From assembly GCA_026192395.1 (NCBI GenBank), contig WACF01000002.1, forward strand, positions 124,001-188,000: a stretch of DNA of 64,000 nt, written 5' to 3'. Source of the stretch: Proteobacteria bacterium 005FR1. Lineage in GTDB: Bacteria; Pseudomonadota; Gammaproteobacteria; Pseudomonadales; Cellvibrionaceae. Below are positions 9,031 to 20,581 of the stretch, piece by piece (position 1 is the first letter of the stretch; the number at the start of each line of letters is the position of its first letter). The position numbers and the translations under genes were made by a program. Under the pieces are notes generated by a model. The model ran no database searches. It was not told where the DNA came from and was given only the letters and a program-made list of their open reading frames with translations.

Positions 9031-9081
9031 TGACCGCCATGGACGGCGGAAATGCTGATTTTGCCGGGAGCAAAAATCAGC
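9031..9081 (-). repeat. Dispersed two-hairpin repeat, copy 1 (intergenic 8868-9224)
   Basis: The 357-base gap between the tRNA and the aldolase gene contains no credible gene. It holds a repeat of about 50 bases made of CCGCCATGGACGGCGG (first hairpin), the spacer AAATG, and CTGATTTT...AAAAATCAG (second hairpin). A diverged copy in the opposite orientation lies at 58740-58790. Just beside it, GTCTACCAA (9020-9028) and CACCACTCTGGC (9082-9093) match two pieces of the 5' end of the neighbouring tRNA-Leu, as if the repeat had landed in a tRNA fragment. The shared phrase AGAGCCTGCCCCG also occurs near both copies. Confidence 0.7.
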
Positions 9082-9224
9082 CACCACTCTGGCTTTCTAT
9101 GTGGGCAGTCTGGCTGCCCAGAAGAGGGGCGTGATTATAGCAGCGGTCGGTCTAGGGTCAATGAGATTCGCGTAGACCAGAGGGCGGGATTGGCCTGTGA
9201 AGGACCAATCCCGCCAGGTAACGC

Positions 9225-10178
9225 TTAGTTCGCCCGACCCGCCGCTTCCCGCGCGATACCCAGCGCCTTGTCAGGCTCGCCGGAAATGCCGGCGTCGTTC
9301 CAGTAGCCTACCGTCACGAAGGAATAGCCCTGATCCAGGTAGTCCGCCACGGTGCCGCTGTTGGTGGTCAGGCCGCAGGGGATGTTGCGCTTCTTGCAGA
9401 CGCTCAGGACCTTGTTCATGGCCTTCTGCATGTCCGGGTGGTTGTTCTGGAAGGGGACGCCGAGGGACATGGACAGGTCGGCGGGGCCGATGAAGATGGC
9501 GCCGATGCCGGGGACGGAGGCGATTTCCTCGATGTTGTCCACGCCTTCTTTGGATTCGATCTGGATCACGGCCAGCAGGTCACCTTTCGGGTCCAGTGGC
9601 CAGACGTCGGCGCGGCTGACGTAGTCGCGCGCGCCCCAGAACCAGCTGGGGATGCCGGGGGAGAGGCCGCGCAGGCCTTCGGGCTTCATGGCTGCGTCAC
9701 CGCGGGCCTGGGGGTAGCGCATGGCGCGGATAGCGTTTTCCGCCTGTTCTTTGGTTTCCACATAGGGAAAGACCACGCCGTAGGCGCCGGCATCCAGTAC
9801 CTGCTTGACCTGCCATTGCAGGTTTTCACGGCCGTTCATGGGGATGCGCACCAGCGGGGTGACTTCCATCTGGGCGTGGCCGTTGCGGGCGACGGCTTCC
9901 TTGTTGGTCATGCCCAGCAGGAAGGTCTGCAGGGTGGGCATGTCCATGGGGGTGTGTTCCATGTCGATGAAAATGTAGTCGAGATCCGAGGTGGCGAGCG
10001 CGCGGGCGTTGGCCAGGGAGAAGTCACCGCTGAACACGCCGAACACCGGCTTGCCTTCGGAGAGGGTCTGGATGGTCTTGTTCAGGTGCAGGTAATCGGA
10101 CTCCGCTTCGGCATACAGGGGCGAGGACAGGGACAGCGCAGCGGTGGCAAGCAGCGCGGCAAGGCTCGATGATTTCAT
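9225..10178 (-). CDS. HpcH/HpaI-type aldolase with signal peptide
   Basis: The protein has 317 residues and a clear N-terminal signal peptide (hydrophobic core LAALLATAALSLSS, likely cleavage after LYA). The rest is an HpcH/HpaI-type class II aldolase / citrate lyase beta fold: FGVFSGDFS, the FIDMEHTP strand, PLVRIPMNG, GVVFPYVE, the metal-ligand glutamate in IQIESKEGVDN and the aspartate in FIGPADLSMSLG. Known members cleave 2-keto-3-deoxy acids in the cytoplasm, so an exported version is unusual. The gene stands alone, between tRNA-Leu and queA, and is divergent from queA. Substrate and true location are not known; the signal peptide prediction is by eye. Confidence 0.82.
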   Translation of the reverse strand: MKSSSLAALLATAALSLSSPLYAEAESDYLHLNKTIQTLSEGKPVFGVFSGDFSLANARALATSDLDYIFIDMEHTPMDMPTLQTFLLGMTNKEAVARNGHAQMEVTPLVRIPMNGRENLQWQVKQVLDAGAYGVVFPYVETKEQAENAIRAMRYPQARGDAAMKPEGLRGLSPGIPSWFWGARDYVSRADVWPLDPKGDLLAVIQIESKEGVDNIEEIASVPGIGAIFIGPADLSMSLGVPFQNNHPDMQKAMNKVLSVCKKRNIPCGLTTNSGTVADYLDQGYSFVTVGYWNDAGISGEPDKALGIAREAAGRAN

Positions 10179-10405
10179 GACAGATACCTATAGTCAGTGA
10201 GGCACAACAATGGTGAGCGGCCGAGTCTATCAGCTGCGCCTGGGGCGCGGTATTCGCGAGCGGGCGCGTTAACTATTCTTGAGTTACTGGAGATTCGCCA
10301 ACTCCCTGAGGGCGTGAGCGCTTGGCCGGGACCGGCCTTTCCGATACTCTGTCGGCCCTTTTTTGTACGGCGCCTTTTCGGCGTGTTCAAGAGCGCTTAC
10401 GTGGT

Positions 10406-12630
<2,225 letters not shown>

Positions 12631-12671
12631 GACGCCATCTGGTTAAACTGGGACCGGCGGCCATTGAATAG

Positions 12672-12677
12672 TATAAT
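12672..12677 (+). promoter_or_regulatory. Possible -10 element in the tgt-secD gap
   Basis: A perfect TATAAT lies 178 bases before secD, in the 224-base gap where yajC would be expected. No good -35 box stands 16-18 bases upstream, so this is weak. Seven bases after the region with the hexamer, GGCCCGGT and ACCGGGGCC form a hairpin that would lie at the start of a secD leader transcript. Nothing else resembling a gene is seen in this gap. Confidence 0.3.
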
Positions 12678-12854
12678 TTCGCGCTTTTATGGCCCGGTTC
12701 CTGACCGGGGCCAAGCTCGGGTCCCAGTCGCTCCAACCGGAGCTGCCGAGAAATACCGAAAGCAGAACGAAAAGCAAACAAGAAGACCGCCAAGGCGAGC
12801 CACGCCAATCAACTGACCTGCAGAGCAGCAATACCGTATCTGACCGGAAACCTT

Positions 12855-14732
12855 ATGCTGAACCGATATCCCCTCTGGAAAAATCTCCTCATCCTCTTCA
12901 TTGCGGTGCTTGGCCTGTTGTACGCCTTGCCCAACGTCTTTCCCCAGGATCCGGCAATCCAGATCGCCAGTCAGGAGAGTGGGCAGTCGGTCGGGCAGGC
13001 CGCTCTGGATAAGGCGCTGAAGGCTTTGCAGCAGGCGGGTATCGAGACCGTCGGTTCCGGGCTGGATGACGGCACCGCGATGGTTCGCCTGGCGGAAGCG
13101 GATCAGCAGCTCGCCGCCAAGCAGACGGCCGAGGTGGCGCTTGGGGGTAATTACGTGGTGGCGCTGAATCAGGTCACCACCACGCCGGACTGGCTGGCGG
13201 GGATTGGCGGCAAGCCGCTCAAGCTGGGCCTCGACCTCGCCGGTGGCGTGCACTTCCTGCTGGAGGTGGACACCGAAGCCGCGATCGAAAAGCGCATCGA
13301 AACCACCGCCAGCGAAGTCCGCCGTTTGCTGCGGGCGGACCGGATTCGCTACCAAAGCGTTGAGATGACTCGCGGCAACGAGATCATCGCCCGGTTCTCC
13401 ACCGAGCAGGCGCGGGAGGAAGCGGAAAATGTGATCCGCCGTGAACTGCCGGATTTGCAACGCGTGATTCCCCGCAACAGTGCCGCCGACAGCTTCGTGC
13501 TGCGCCTGGGCCTGTCCGAACTGACGATTCAGGAAATCGAAGATTACGCGGTGAGCCAGAACCTCACCACGCTGCGCAACCGGGTCAACGAAATCGGCGT
13601 ATCCGAGCCTCTGGTCGCTCAGCAGGGCCGCAACCGCATCGTGGTGGAACTGCCGGGTGTTCAGGACACCACTGCCGCGAAGCGCATCATCGGTCGCACC
13701 GCGAACCTGGAATTTCGTCTCGAGGCGGAGCCGGGCGGGCTGATCTCCAACAAGGAGCAGTTCGAGTACATGGATCCCGAAGAGCAGGCGCGCCGTGGCA
13801 GCGTCTGGCTGGAAGAAGACATCATCATCACCGGTGATTCGGTGGCGAACGCGCAGGCGGGTTTCGATCAGCGGGACAGTCGCCCCAACGTATCCATTAC
13901 GCTAGACAGCACCGGCGGTGCCAAGATGAGCATGGCGACCCGCAACAATGTGGGCCGTAACATGGGCACGCTGTTTATCGAAACTAAAACCGAAACCAGC
14001 TACCGCACCAATGAACAGGGCGAGCGGGTGCCGGTCACCCGACAGATCGTCGAGAAAAAGGTGATCAGCCTCGCCAATATTCTCGAGCCGCTGGGCACGC
14101 GCTTTCAGATCACCGGGCTGGATAGCCCGGCCTATGCCTCCGAACTGGCGCTGTTGCTGCGCTCCGGTGCATTGGCAGCACCCATGACCTTTGTGGAAGA
14201 ACACACCATCGGGCCCTCGCTTGGTCAGGAGAATATCGACACGGGTGTTCGCTCGATCATGCTCGGACTGTTGCTGGTCGTGCTGTTCATGCTGTTCTAT
14301 TACCGCGTGTTCGGGATCGCGGCGAACATCGCGCTCGCCATGAACATCGTTTTGATCCTGGCCGTCATGTCGATACTTGGCGCCACCCTGACCTTGCCGG
14401 GCATGGCGGGTATCGTCCTGACGGTGGGCATGGCCGTGGACGGCAACGTGCTGATCTTCTCCCGCATTCGCGAAGAACTTGGAGCTGGGCTATCGCCTCA
14501 GCAGGCAATCAATTCGGGTTTCGAGCGCGCTACAGTTTCCATTCTCGACGCCAACCTCACTACCCTGATCGTCGCCTTCATTCTCTGGGGTATTGGCACG
14601 GGTCCGGTGAAGGGCTTTGCAATCACCCTGTCGATCGGCATCTTGACCTCGATGTTTGCTTCCATCATGGGGACGCGGGCGATCGTTAATTTCATGTACG
14701 GCGGTCGTCGCGTTAAAAAATTGTGGATCTGA
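12855..14732 (+). CDS. secD: Protein translocase subunit SecD
   Basis: The protein has 625 residues, the usual SecD length. It works with SecF in the inner membrane to drive late steps of Sec-dependent export using the proton gradient. There is an N-terminal membrane helix (residues about 8-25), a large periplasmic region beginning with the conserved LGLDLAGGVHFLLEVD, and five membrane helices in the C-terminal third, with GMAVDGNVLIFSRIREEL in the RND-like core. secF follows after 45 bases in the same frame of transcription. The usual upstream partner yajC is absent. Confidence 0.97.
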   Translation: MLNRYPLWKNLLILFIAVLGLLYALPNVFPQDPAIQIASQESGQSVGQAALDKALKALQQAGIETVGSGLDDGTAMVRLAEADQQLAAKQTAEVALGGNYVVALNQVTTTPDWLAGIGGKPLKLGLDLAGGVHFLLEVDTEAAIEKRIETTASEVRRLLRADRIRYQSVEMTRGNEIIARFSTEQAREEAENVIRRELPDLQRVIPRNSAADSFVLRLGLSELTIQEIEDYAVSQNLTTLRNRVNEIGVSEPLVAQQGRNRIVVELPGVQDTTAAKRIIGRTANLEFRLEAEPGGLISNKEQFEYMDPEEQARRGSVWLEEDIIITGDSVANAQAGFDQRDSRPNVSITLDSTGGAKMSMATRNNVGRNMGTLFIETKTETSYRTNEQGERVPVTRQIVEKKVISLANILEPLGTRFQITGLDSPAYASELALLLRSGALAAPMTFVEEHTIGPSLGQENIDTGVRSIMLGLLLVVLFMLFYYRVFGIAANIALAMNIVLILAVMSILGATLTLPGMAGIVLTVGMAVDGNVLIFSRIREELGAGLSPQQAINSGFERATVSILDANLTTLIVAFILWGIGTGPVKGFAITLSIGILTSMFASIMGTRAIVNFMYGGRRVKKLWI

Positions 14733-14777
14733 GGCCTTGCGGTTGCAGATTGTCGCTAATCGAATCGAGTTAATACC

Positions 14778-15941
14778 ATGAGCGAAAAGCAGAGCACGTT
14801 TAATATCGATTTCATGGGCCAGCGTAGGCTGTTTGCGGGCCTTTCGGTTGTCCTGATGCTCGTGTCGGTCATCGCGCTGATCACGAAGGGTCTGAATCTG
14901 GGCCTTGATTTTACCGGCGGCACCCAGTTGCGCGTCGCATTCGAGAACAGCGTCAATCTTGACGATGTCCGCGCAGTGGTTGAGGAGGAGGGCTTTGCCA
15001 GTCCTCAGGCCGTTTACTACGGCTCCGAATCGGAAGTCTTGATTCGCTTCCAGGGCTCACTGGAGGACGTGGCAGTTGCCCAGATCAATGCAGAACTCGC
15101 CGAGCAGGCACCGGGCGCGCAGGTCGAGAACATTGTGCGCGAAACGGGGGTATATCAGACTCGCGTCGTGATCAGCGGCGTCGATGATCCTCGGGGAGTT
15201 GCCGAGGCGGTATTCCCGCCGAGGATTTATGGCGCTGTCGACACCCGATCCGCCGGCGAGGAAGGTACTGCCTTTCTGCTGACGGCGAACGCGACCGATC
15301 CGGTAGCGGACGCGCTGCTGCAGGAATTGGAAAAGGCAACCGGTCAGCAGGCCGATCTGCAGGATCTGTCCTTCGTGGGCTCCCAGGTGGGTGACGAATT
15401 GGCGGATAACTCGGTCATTGGCCTGCTGGTCGCTTTTGCCTGTGTGATGCTGTATGTGGCACTTCGCTTCCAGTACAAGTTTTCCGTCGGTGCGGTGGCA
15501 GCCCTGATTCACGACGTGTTGCTGGTGGTCGGTCTTTTCTCGATTTTCCAGTGGCAGGTGGATCTCACCGTGTTCGCGGCGATATTGGCGGTTATCGGTT
15601 ACTCGATCAACGACACCATCGTAATCTTTGACCGAGTGCGGGAGAATCTGCGGAAGGTGCGCAAGGGTACGCCGGAGGAGATTATCAATCTTTCGATCAA
15701 TCAGACCTTCGAGCGGACCTTGATCACCTCTTTCACCACCTTGCTGGTTCTGCTGGCCTTGTTCTTCTTCGGCGGTGAGACTATTCGCGGTTTCTCTGTG
15801 GCCCTCATTGCCGGCATTCTCGTGGGTACCTATTCAACCTACTACATGGCCAACAACATCATCCTGGCGATGAACATTTCCAAAGAGGATTTGATGGCGC
15901 CGGTGAAGGAAGGGGCCGAGTTCGAAGAGACGCCTCCCTAA
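14778..15941 (+). CDS. secF: Protein translocase subunit SecF
   Basis: The protein has 387 residues; SecF proteins are commonly about 310-330, and the extra length lies in the periplasmic domain and an acidic C-terminal tail. The conserved first periplasmic motif LGLDFTGGTQLRV and the fourth-helix signature GYSINDTIVIFDRVRENLRK are intact, with six predicted membrane helices. It forms the SecDF complex with the preceding gene. A hairpin follows 13 bases after the stop. Confidence 0.96.
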   Translation: MSEKQSTFNIDFMGQRRLFAGLSVVLMLVSVIALITKGLNLGLDFTGGTQLRVAFENSVNLDDVRAVVEEEGFASPQAVYYGSESEVLIRFQGSLEDVAVAQINAELAEQAPGAQVENIVRETGVYQTRVVISGVDDPRGVAEAVFPPRIYGAVDTRSAGEEGTAFLLTANATDPVADALLQELEKATGQQADLQDLSFVGSQVGDELADNSVIGLLVAFACVMLYVALRFQYKFSVGAVAALIHDVLLVVGLFSIFQWQVDLTVFAAILAVIGYSINDTIVIFDRVRENLRKVRKGTPEEIINLSINQTFERTLITSFTTLLVLLALFFFGGETIRGFSVALIAGILVGTYSTYYMANNIILAMNISKEDLMAPVKEGAEFEETPP

Positions 15942-15954
15942 CAGGCAATTCGAG

Positions 15955-15984
15955 ACTGGCAACCTGCCGCGGGCAGTTGCCAGT
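15955..15984. terminator. Hairpin between secF and the convergent sensor gene
   Basis: ACTGGCAACCTGCC and GGCAGTTGCCAGT form a 13-bp stem with one bulged base and a 3-base loop. No long T run follows on either strand, so it may act as a weak bidirectional terminator or as an RNA end stabiliser. Confidence 0.5.
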
Positions 15985-16040
15985 CTGTCTATCTTTCTAC
16001 CTAGCTACCTACCCACCTACCTACCTACCGATCTATCTAT
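15985..16040. repeat. Tetranucleotide repeat (CTAC/CTAT)14, imperfect, across a stop codon
   Basis: Fourteen consecutive 4-base units, mostly CTAC or CTAT, keep a strict 4-base register for 56 bases. The right end covers the last codons and the TAG stop (16033-16035) of the minus-strand sensor gene. Slippage by one unit would change the last residues of that protein. Confidence 0.85.
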
Positions 16041-19000
16041 CCGCACTCTCCGCAGCCATGTCCAGGCGTTCAGCGAAGGTCGGATGCACCCTCTGCTCCA
16101 CAATCCAACTCTCCAATTGCGCGACGGGCAGGGGCTTGCTCAGCAGGTAGCCTTGCATGATGTCGCAGCCTTCGGCGCGCAGAAAGTCGCGCTGCTCGGG
16201 GCTTTCCACGCCTTCGGCGATGACCGTCAGTTTCAGGCTGTGGCCCAGGGCAATGATCCCCGACACGATGGCCGCGCCGTTGGGATCGTCCGGCAGATCG
16301 CTGACGAAGCTGCGATCGATCTTAAGCGTGTCGACCGGAAACAGCTTCAGATAAGTCAGCGATGAATAGCCGGTGCCGAAGTCGTCGATTGCCAGGGTGA
16401 TGCCCAACTTGCGAAGCTCCTGGAGGTGTTCGGTAGTGTATTCGGAACCACTTGCCAGAGTGTCTTCGGTGATTTCCAGCTTCAGCAAATGCGGCGGGAT
16501 TCGTGCCTCTGCGAGATTCTGTTTGACCTTCGTGAACAGCACGGAATCCGCCAATTCGCCGCCGGAGACATTCACCGCAACCGGCACCGGATCCATGCCG
16601 GCGTCCAGCCAGGATCTCAGTTGCAGGCAGGCCTTGCGCATTACCCAGTCACCGATTTTCGCGATCAGGTCCGACTTTTCCGCGAAAGGAATGAACTCGC
16701 CCGGCGGCACCAGGCCGCGCTTCGGGTGCTGCCAGCGGATCAGTGCCTCCAGGCCGGTAAGTCGACCGTGGGCAAGATCCACCTGGGGTTGGTAGTACAA
16801 CACGAATTCATCCCTCTCGAGCGCCTGGCGAATTTCGGTATCCAACTCCATCTGCCGGGCAACCTCGGTCTCCATGCCCGGTTCGTAAAATTCATAGCAG
16901 TTGCCGCCCTTGTTCTTGGCCCGGAATACCGCCGTATCCGCCTGCCGCATCAATTCTTCCATGCTCTCTCCATCTTCCGGGAACAGCGTGATGCCGATAC
17001 TGGTGGAGATATAGACCTTTTGCTCCATGAAGGTGAAAGGGTCCTTCATGGCGTTGATGATCTTGCGGGCAACGCTGGCGGCGTCGTCGCGGCTGCGGAT
17101 GTTGTGCAACATCACCGTGAATTCGTCGCCGCTCAGCCGCGAGATCAGATCCGCTGCGCGCACCGAACTTTCCAGACGTTTGGCGAAGGTCTTCAGCAGC
17201 AAATCGCCAGCATCGTGCCCCTGAGTTTCATTGACGATCTTGAAGCGATCGAGATCGAGAAACAGCACGGCGACGTTGCTGTGGTGCTCACGTGCATTTT
17301 TCAGCAGGTTTTTGCCGCGCTCCACAAACAGGCTGCGGTTAGGCAGCGAGGTCAGATGGTCGTAGTGCGAGAGCTGATGAATGTGACGGTCCACGTTGCC
17401 CGCATGCAACACCCGCGAGACCCGCTGGCGCAGCACCATGGTATTGATAGGCTTCAGAATGAAGTCGGTTGCGCCGGCGGCGAAGGCCCGCTCCAGCGTG
17501 CCCTCATCCTGCAAGGCGGTGATCATCAGGATCGTCGGATAGCTGCTCGCGTCCAGTGACATGATGCGTTCGCAGGCGGTAAAGCCATCCATCACCGGCA
17601 TCAAGGCGTCCATCAGGATCAAGTCCGGCATGGAGTCTTCGCAATGCTTCAGGGCCTCCATGCCGTTGCGCACTTCGGAAACGAGGAAGCCGTCTTTCTC
17701 CAGCACGCCGCGCATCAGGATGCGCGAACTCTGGTCGTCGTCCACAATCAGGATGTGTGGCTGGAAGGCCGGGCGGCGCCAGTCCGGGTTGCTGCCTGTG
17801 TGCGACTTCAGATGGCGTACCAGCAGACGCTTCACCCGATCGAATTCCTGGCGTATATCGTCCATCACTAGTAGCGTATCCAGGCTCGATCCCGATGCGC
17901 CGCAGTGTTCTTCCATAAGTCGGCACTGCTCGGCCAGGCGTTCGGCGCCGAGGTTGCTGCTGCTGCCGCGAATGACATGGGCGTAGTGCTTGCCCTGATC
18001 CAGGTTCTCGTTCTCAATCGTCTCGGCCAGCTTGGCGATGTAATCGGGCGTATCCTTCAGGTAGGCGTCCACTGATCGTTCAAAGGCGGCGCCAATCTGC
18101 AGCTGCAGAATCTGCAGATTCGCGACATTCAAAGTCTCTGCTTCGGGAGCTGGTGTGTCGGCGGGCTTTGGCTCCGGTGGTGTTTCCTCCGTTAATGAAT
18201 CGGCGACGCTCACGGACTGATGTTCTGCGGTCTTATCGGACAGCCAGTAGGACAGCTTTGGGCTCAGTTTTTCGAGGCCCAGAGGTTTGGAAATATAGTC
18301 ATCCATCCCGGCGCTGAAGCAACGGCTGACATCAAAACGTCCCACACTGGCAGTCAGCGCAACAATGGGAATGTTGCGATAGGGACTTTCTTTAGCGCGA
18401 ATCAACTGGCTGGTGGTGTAGCCGTTCATGAACGGCATATGGCAGTCCATCAGGACCAGGTCGAAGCTGCCCGCGTCCAGGGCCGCGATTGCGGCGTTGC
18501 CATTCTCGGCAATTTCCACTGTGCAGCCGAGTCGCTCGAGCATGCCGCGCGCCACCAGCTGGTTGGCCTTGTTGTCTTCAACCACCAGGACGTGCCCGTT
18601 CACGCGGGGATAACCATGGCGGCGCCCGCCACTGGCGCCGGCGTTGCAAAGATCAAGGAGCGTCTGCTGAAGCAATTCGGCGCTCGGTGACTTGCCGATG
18701 GATACGGTGTTGCCGGGCAGGTCCGCAAGCGGGTTGTGAGTCAGCATCACCACTTTGACGTTGGTAGTCAGCGGATCCCGACGGACGCTGGTCATCAGCT
18801 CCCTTTCGCCCTGATCGCCGATCGGCGTGTCGATGATGACAAAATCGTACGGCTTGCCCTGGGTCGCAGCCGTTTTCAACAAGCGGAAGGCTTCGTCGGC
18901 GGTGGTGGTATTACGCTGGAAGCAATCCCATGCGATGAATCTGTTCACCAGCGCATGGCAGCTGTGAGTGGTCCGGCTGACGATCAGCACCCGCAGGCCC

Positions 19001-20547
19001 GACAAAGCACTCTGAACCGGCTGACTTACCTGGCGGCATTCCGTCGTCAGCGGCAGCGTAAACCAAAAGCGGCTGCCCTTGCCCAGCTGGCTCTGGACTC
19101 CGATCTTGCCGCCCATCAACTGCACCAGCTGATTGCAAATCGCCAGGCCGAGTCCAGTACCGCCAAATTGGCGCGTGGTGGAGCCATCGGCCTGGGCAAA
19201 GGCTTCGAAGATCAACTGTTGTGAATGTTCGGCGATGCCGATCCCGCTGTCCTCGACCGACACCAGCAGCATGGGCTGGTCATCACTCAGGGTAGTGGCC
19301 AGTCGCAATTGGACGTTGCCCTGATTGGTGAACTTGATGGCGTTGCCGATCAGGTTGATCAGCACCTGGCGAATACGGCCGGTGTCCCCCACCAGAACAT
19401 CGGGCACCGATTCCTCAACCGTGCTGGAAAGACACAGACGCTTCTGTTGTGCCTGGCCGTCGAGCAGCTCGATGATGCCCTTGACCATCTCCCGAGGATC
19501 GAAGGGCGAGCGATGAAGTTTCATCTTGCCGGACTCGATCCGCGAAAAGTCCAGCACTTCGTCGATGAGCAGCAGAAGTTCCTCGCCGGAAGCGCGAGCA
19601 ACGTTTACATACTCACGTTGCTCCGGGCGGAGCTCCATCGACTGCAGCAATTCCAGCATGCCCATCATGCCATTCATGGGGGTGCGCAATTCGTGACTGA
19701 CCGTGGTTGCGAACTGCCCTTTGATGCGAGCCGAGGCGAGCGCGGTATCGCGGGCGCGCTTGAGCTGCTCTTCGCGAGCCTCCAGTTCGGCCATCATTGC
19801 GTTGAAGGCTTCTTCCATACGCAAAACGTCGCGAGAACCACACAGCTGCGCGCGCACACCGGTCTCGCCTTCCTGGGCGCGATTCATAACGCGCGATAGG
19901 TCGTGCAGTGGACGGGTGATATGCCGGGTGATCTGTAGCAGCAGAAGAACCAGGACCACGGCAGCCCCGGAAGCGGCGAGCAGATTGCTCTCGAGGATTT
20001 CGCGGCTCATCGCGTGCACGGCGGCTTTACCCACCGCGATCCGAACATGGCCGATCAGCTCGCGCTCCGGGCTTTCGATCGCCAGCACCTGCTCGTCCGG
20101 CGCTGCGGTATTGTCCCCCGCGTAAACCGGTTTGGCGAAATACCACGCCTCTTCATCTTCACCGTAGGCCTTCACGCGGGAGGCTTGTCCCGGATTTTTT
20201 GCGGATGTGTTGCTGGCTTGCGTAGCGGCGCCTTGATGGAACAGCACCTGCTGGTCCAGAGTGAGAATCGTCACGCCGATAACATTGGGAAAACCGAGGA
20301 CGGGCCGGGCCGCCTCCGCGGCAGACGCTTCGCTGTGGTAGAGAAGGGAGATAATCGCCTGCGACGCGAGGTTCTCCAGGATGTTGTGTCCCTCGCTAAC
20401 CAGCTGACGATGCAGGCGCTGCTCGGTGGAGGACGAGATCACCACGGAAGACACCACAGCCAGAACGGATATTCCCAGAGTGAAGGCCAGCGCCAGCTGC
20501 TGCCGGACGCTCAGCTGTGATGACAGACGTTTAAACAAGGCGTTCAT
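16033..20547 (-). CDS. Hybrid sensor kinase with receivers, Hpt, GGDEF and EAL domains
   Basis: This is a 1504-residue inner-membrane protein. In order: membrane helix (about 17-38), periplasmic sensor (about 40-185), second helix (about 190-206) and HAMP, a HisKA domain with phospho-histidine H285 (TVSHELRTP), an ATPase domain (IGNAIKF, EDSGIGI, GTGLGLAI), a degenerate receiver (about 518-620) lacking the acidic pair, a full receiver with D701, an Hpt domain with H857 (HVIRGSSSNLGA), a second full receiver with D980, a GGDEF domain whose signature reads SGDEF (1139-1143) and an EAL domain with E1267. It thus combines a BarA/GacS-like phosphorelay with possible synthesis and breakdown of cyclic di-GMP. 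The binding-protein gene lies 34 bases upstream on the same strand and probably supplies the ligand signal. Which of the two cyclic di-GMP activities dominates cannot be told. Confidence 0.93.
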   Translation of the reverse strand: MNALFKRLSSQLSVRQQLALAFTLGISVLAVVSSVVISSSTEQRLHRQLVSEGHNILENLASQAIISLLYHSEASAAEAARPVLGFPNVIGVTILTLDQQVLFHQGAATQASNTSAKNPGQASRVKAYGEDEEAWYFAKPVYAGDNTAAPDEQVLAIESPERELIGHVRIAVGKAAVHAMSREILESNLLAASGAAVVLVLLLLQITRHITRPLHDLSRVMNRAQEGETGVRAQLCGSRDVLRMEEAFNAMMAELEAREEQLKRARDTALASARIKGQFATTVSHELRTPMNGMMGMLELLQSMELRPEQREYVNVARASGEELLLLIDEVLDFSRIESGKMKLHRSPFDPREMVKGIIELLDGQAQQKRLCLSSTVEESVPDVLVGDTGRIRQVLINLIGNAIKFTNQGNVQLRLATTLSDDQPMLLVSVEDSGIGIAEHSQQLIFEAFAQADGSTTRQFGGTGLGLAICNQLVQLMGGKIGVQSQLGKGSRFWFTLPLTTECRQVSQPVQSALSGLRVLIVSRTTHSCHALVNRFIAWDCFQRNTTTADEAFRLLKTAATQGKPYDFVIIDTPIGDQGERELMTSVRRDPLTTNVKVVMLTHNPLADLPGNTVSIGKSPSAELLQQTLLDLCNAGASGGRRHGYPRVNGHVLVVEDNKANQLVARGMLERLGCTVEIAENGNAAIAALDAGSFDLVLMDCHMPFMNGYTTSQLIRAKESPYRNIPIVALTASVGRFDVSRCFSAGMDDYISKPLGLEKLSPKLSYWLSDKTAEHQSVSVADSLTEETPPEPKPADTPAPEAETLNVANLQILQLQIGAAFERSVDAYLKDTPDYIAKLAETIENENLDQGKHYAHVIRGSSSNLGAERLAEQCRLMEEHCGASGSSLDTLLVMDDIRQEFDRVKRLLVRHLKSHTGSNPDWRRPAFQPHILIVDDDQSSRILMRGVLEKDGFLVSEVRNGMEALKHCEDSMPDLILMDALMPVMDGFTACERIMSLDASSYPTILMITALQDEGTLERAFAAGATDFILKPINTMVLRQRVSRVLHAGNVDRHIHQLSHYDHLTSLPNRSLFVERGKNLLKNAREHHSNVAVLFLDLDRFKIVNETQGHDAGDLLLKTFAKRLESSVRAADLISRLSGDEFTVMLHNIRSRDDAASVARKIINAMKDPFTFMEQKVYISTSIGITLFPEDGESMEELMRQADTAVFRAKNKGGNCYEFYEPGMETEVARQMELDTEIRQALERDEFVLYYQPQVDLAHGRLTGLEALIRWQHPKRGLVPPGEFIPFAEKSDLIAKIGDWVMRKACLQLRSWLDAGMDPVPVAVNVSGGELADSVLFTKVKQNLAEARIPPHLLKLEITEDTLASGSEYTTEHLQELRKLGITLAIDDFGTGYSSLTYLKLFPVDTLKIDRSFVSDLPDDPNGAAIVSGIIALGHSLKLTVIAEGVESPEQRDFLRAEGCDIMQGYLLSKPLPVAQLESWIVEQRVHPTFAERLDMAAESADR

Positions 20548-20581
20548 GGACGGCTTTCGTCATCGAGTTATTGTGGTGGAT

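Noticed and set aside
12689-13012. A 107-codon plus-strand frame covering the secD leader, considered as a leader peptide or a yajC remnant
   Set aside because: It overlaps the secD start by 158 bases, is rich in Ser, Gln and Arg with no YajC membrane helix, and no arrest-peptide pattern is seen.
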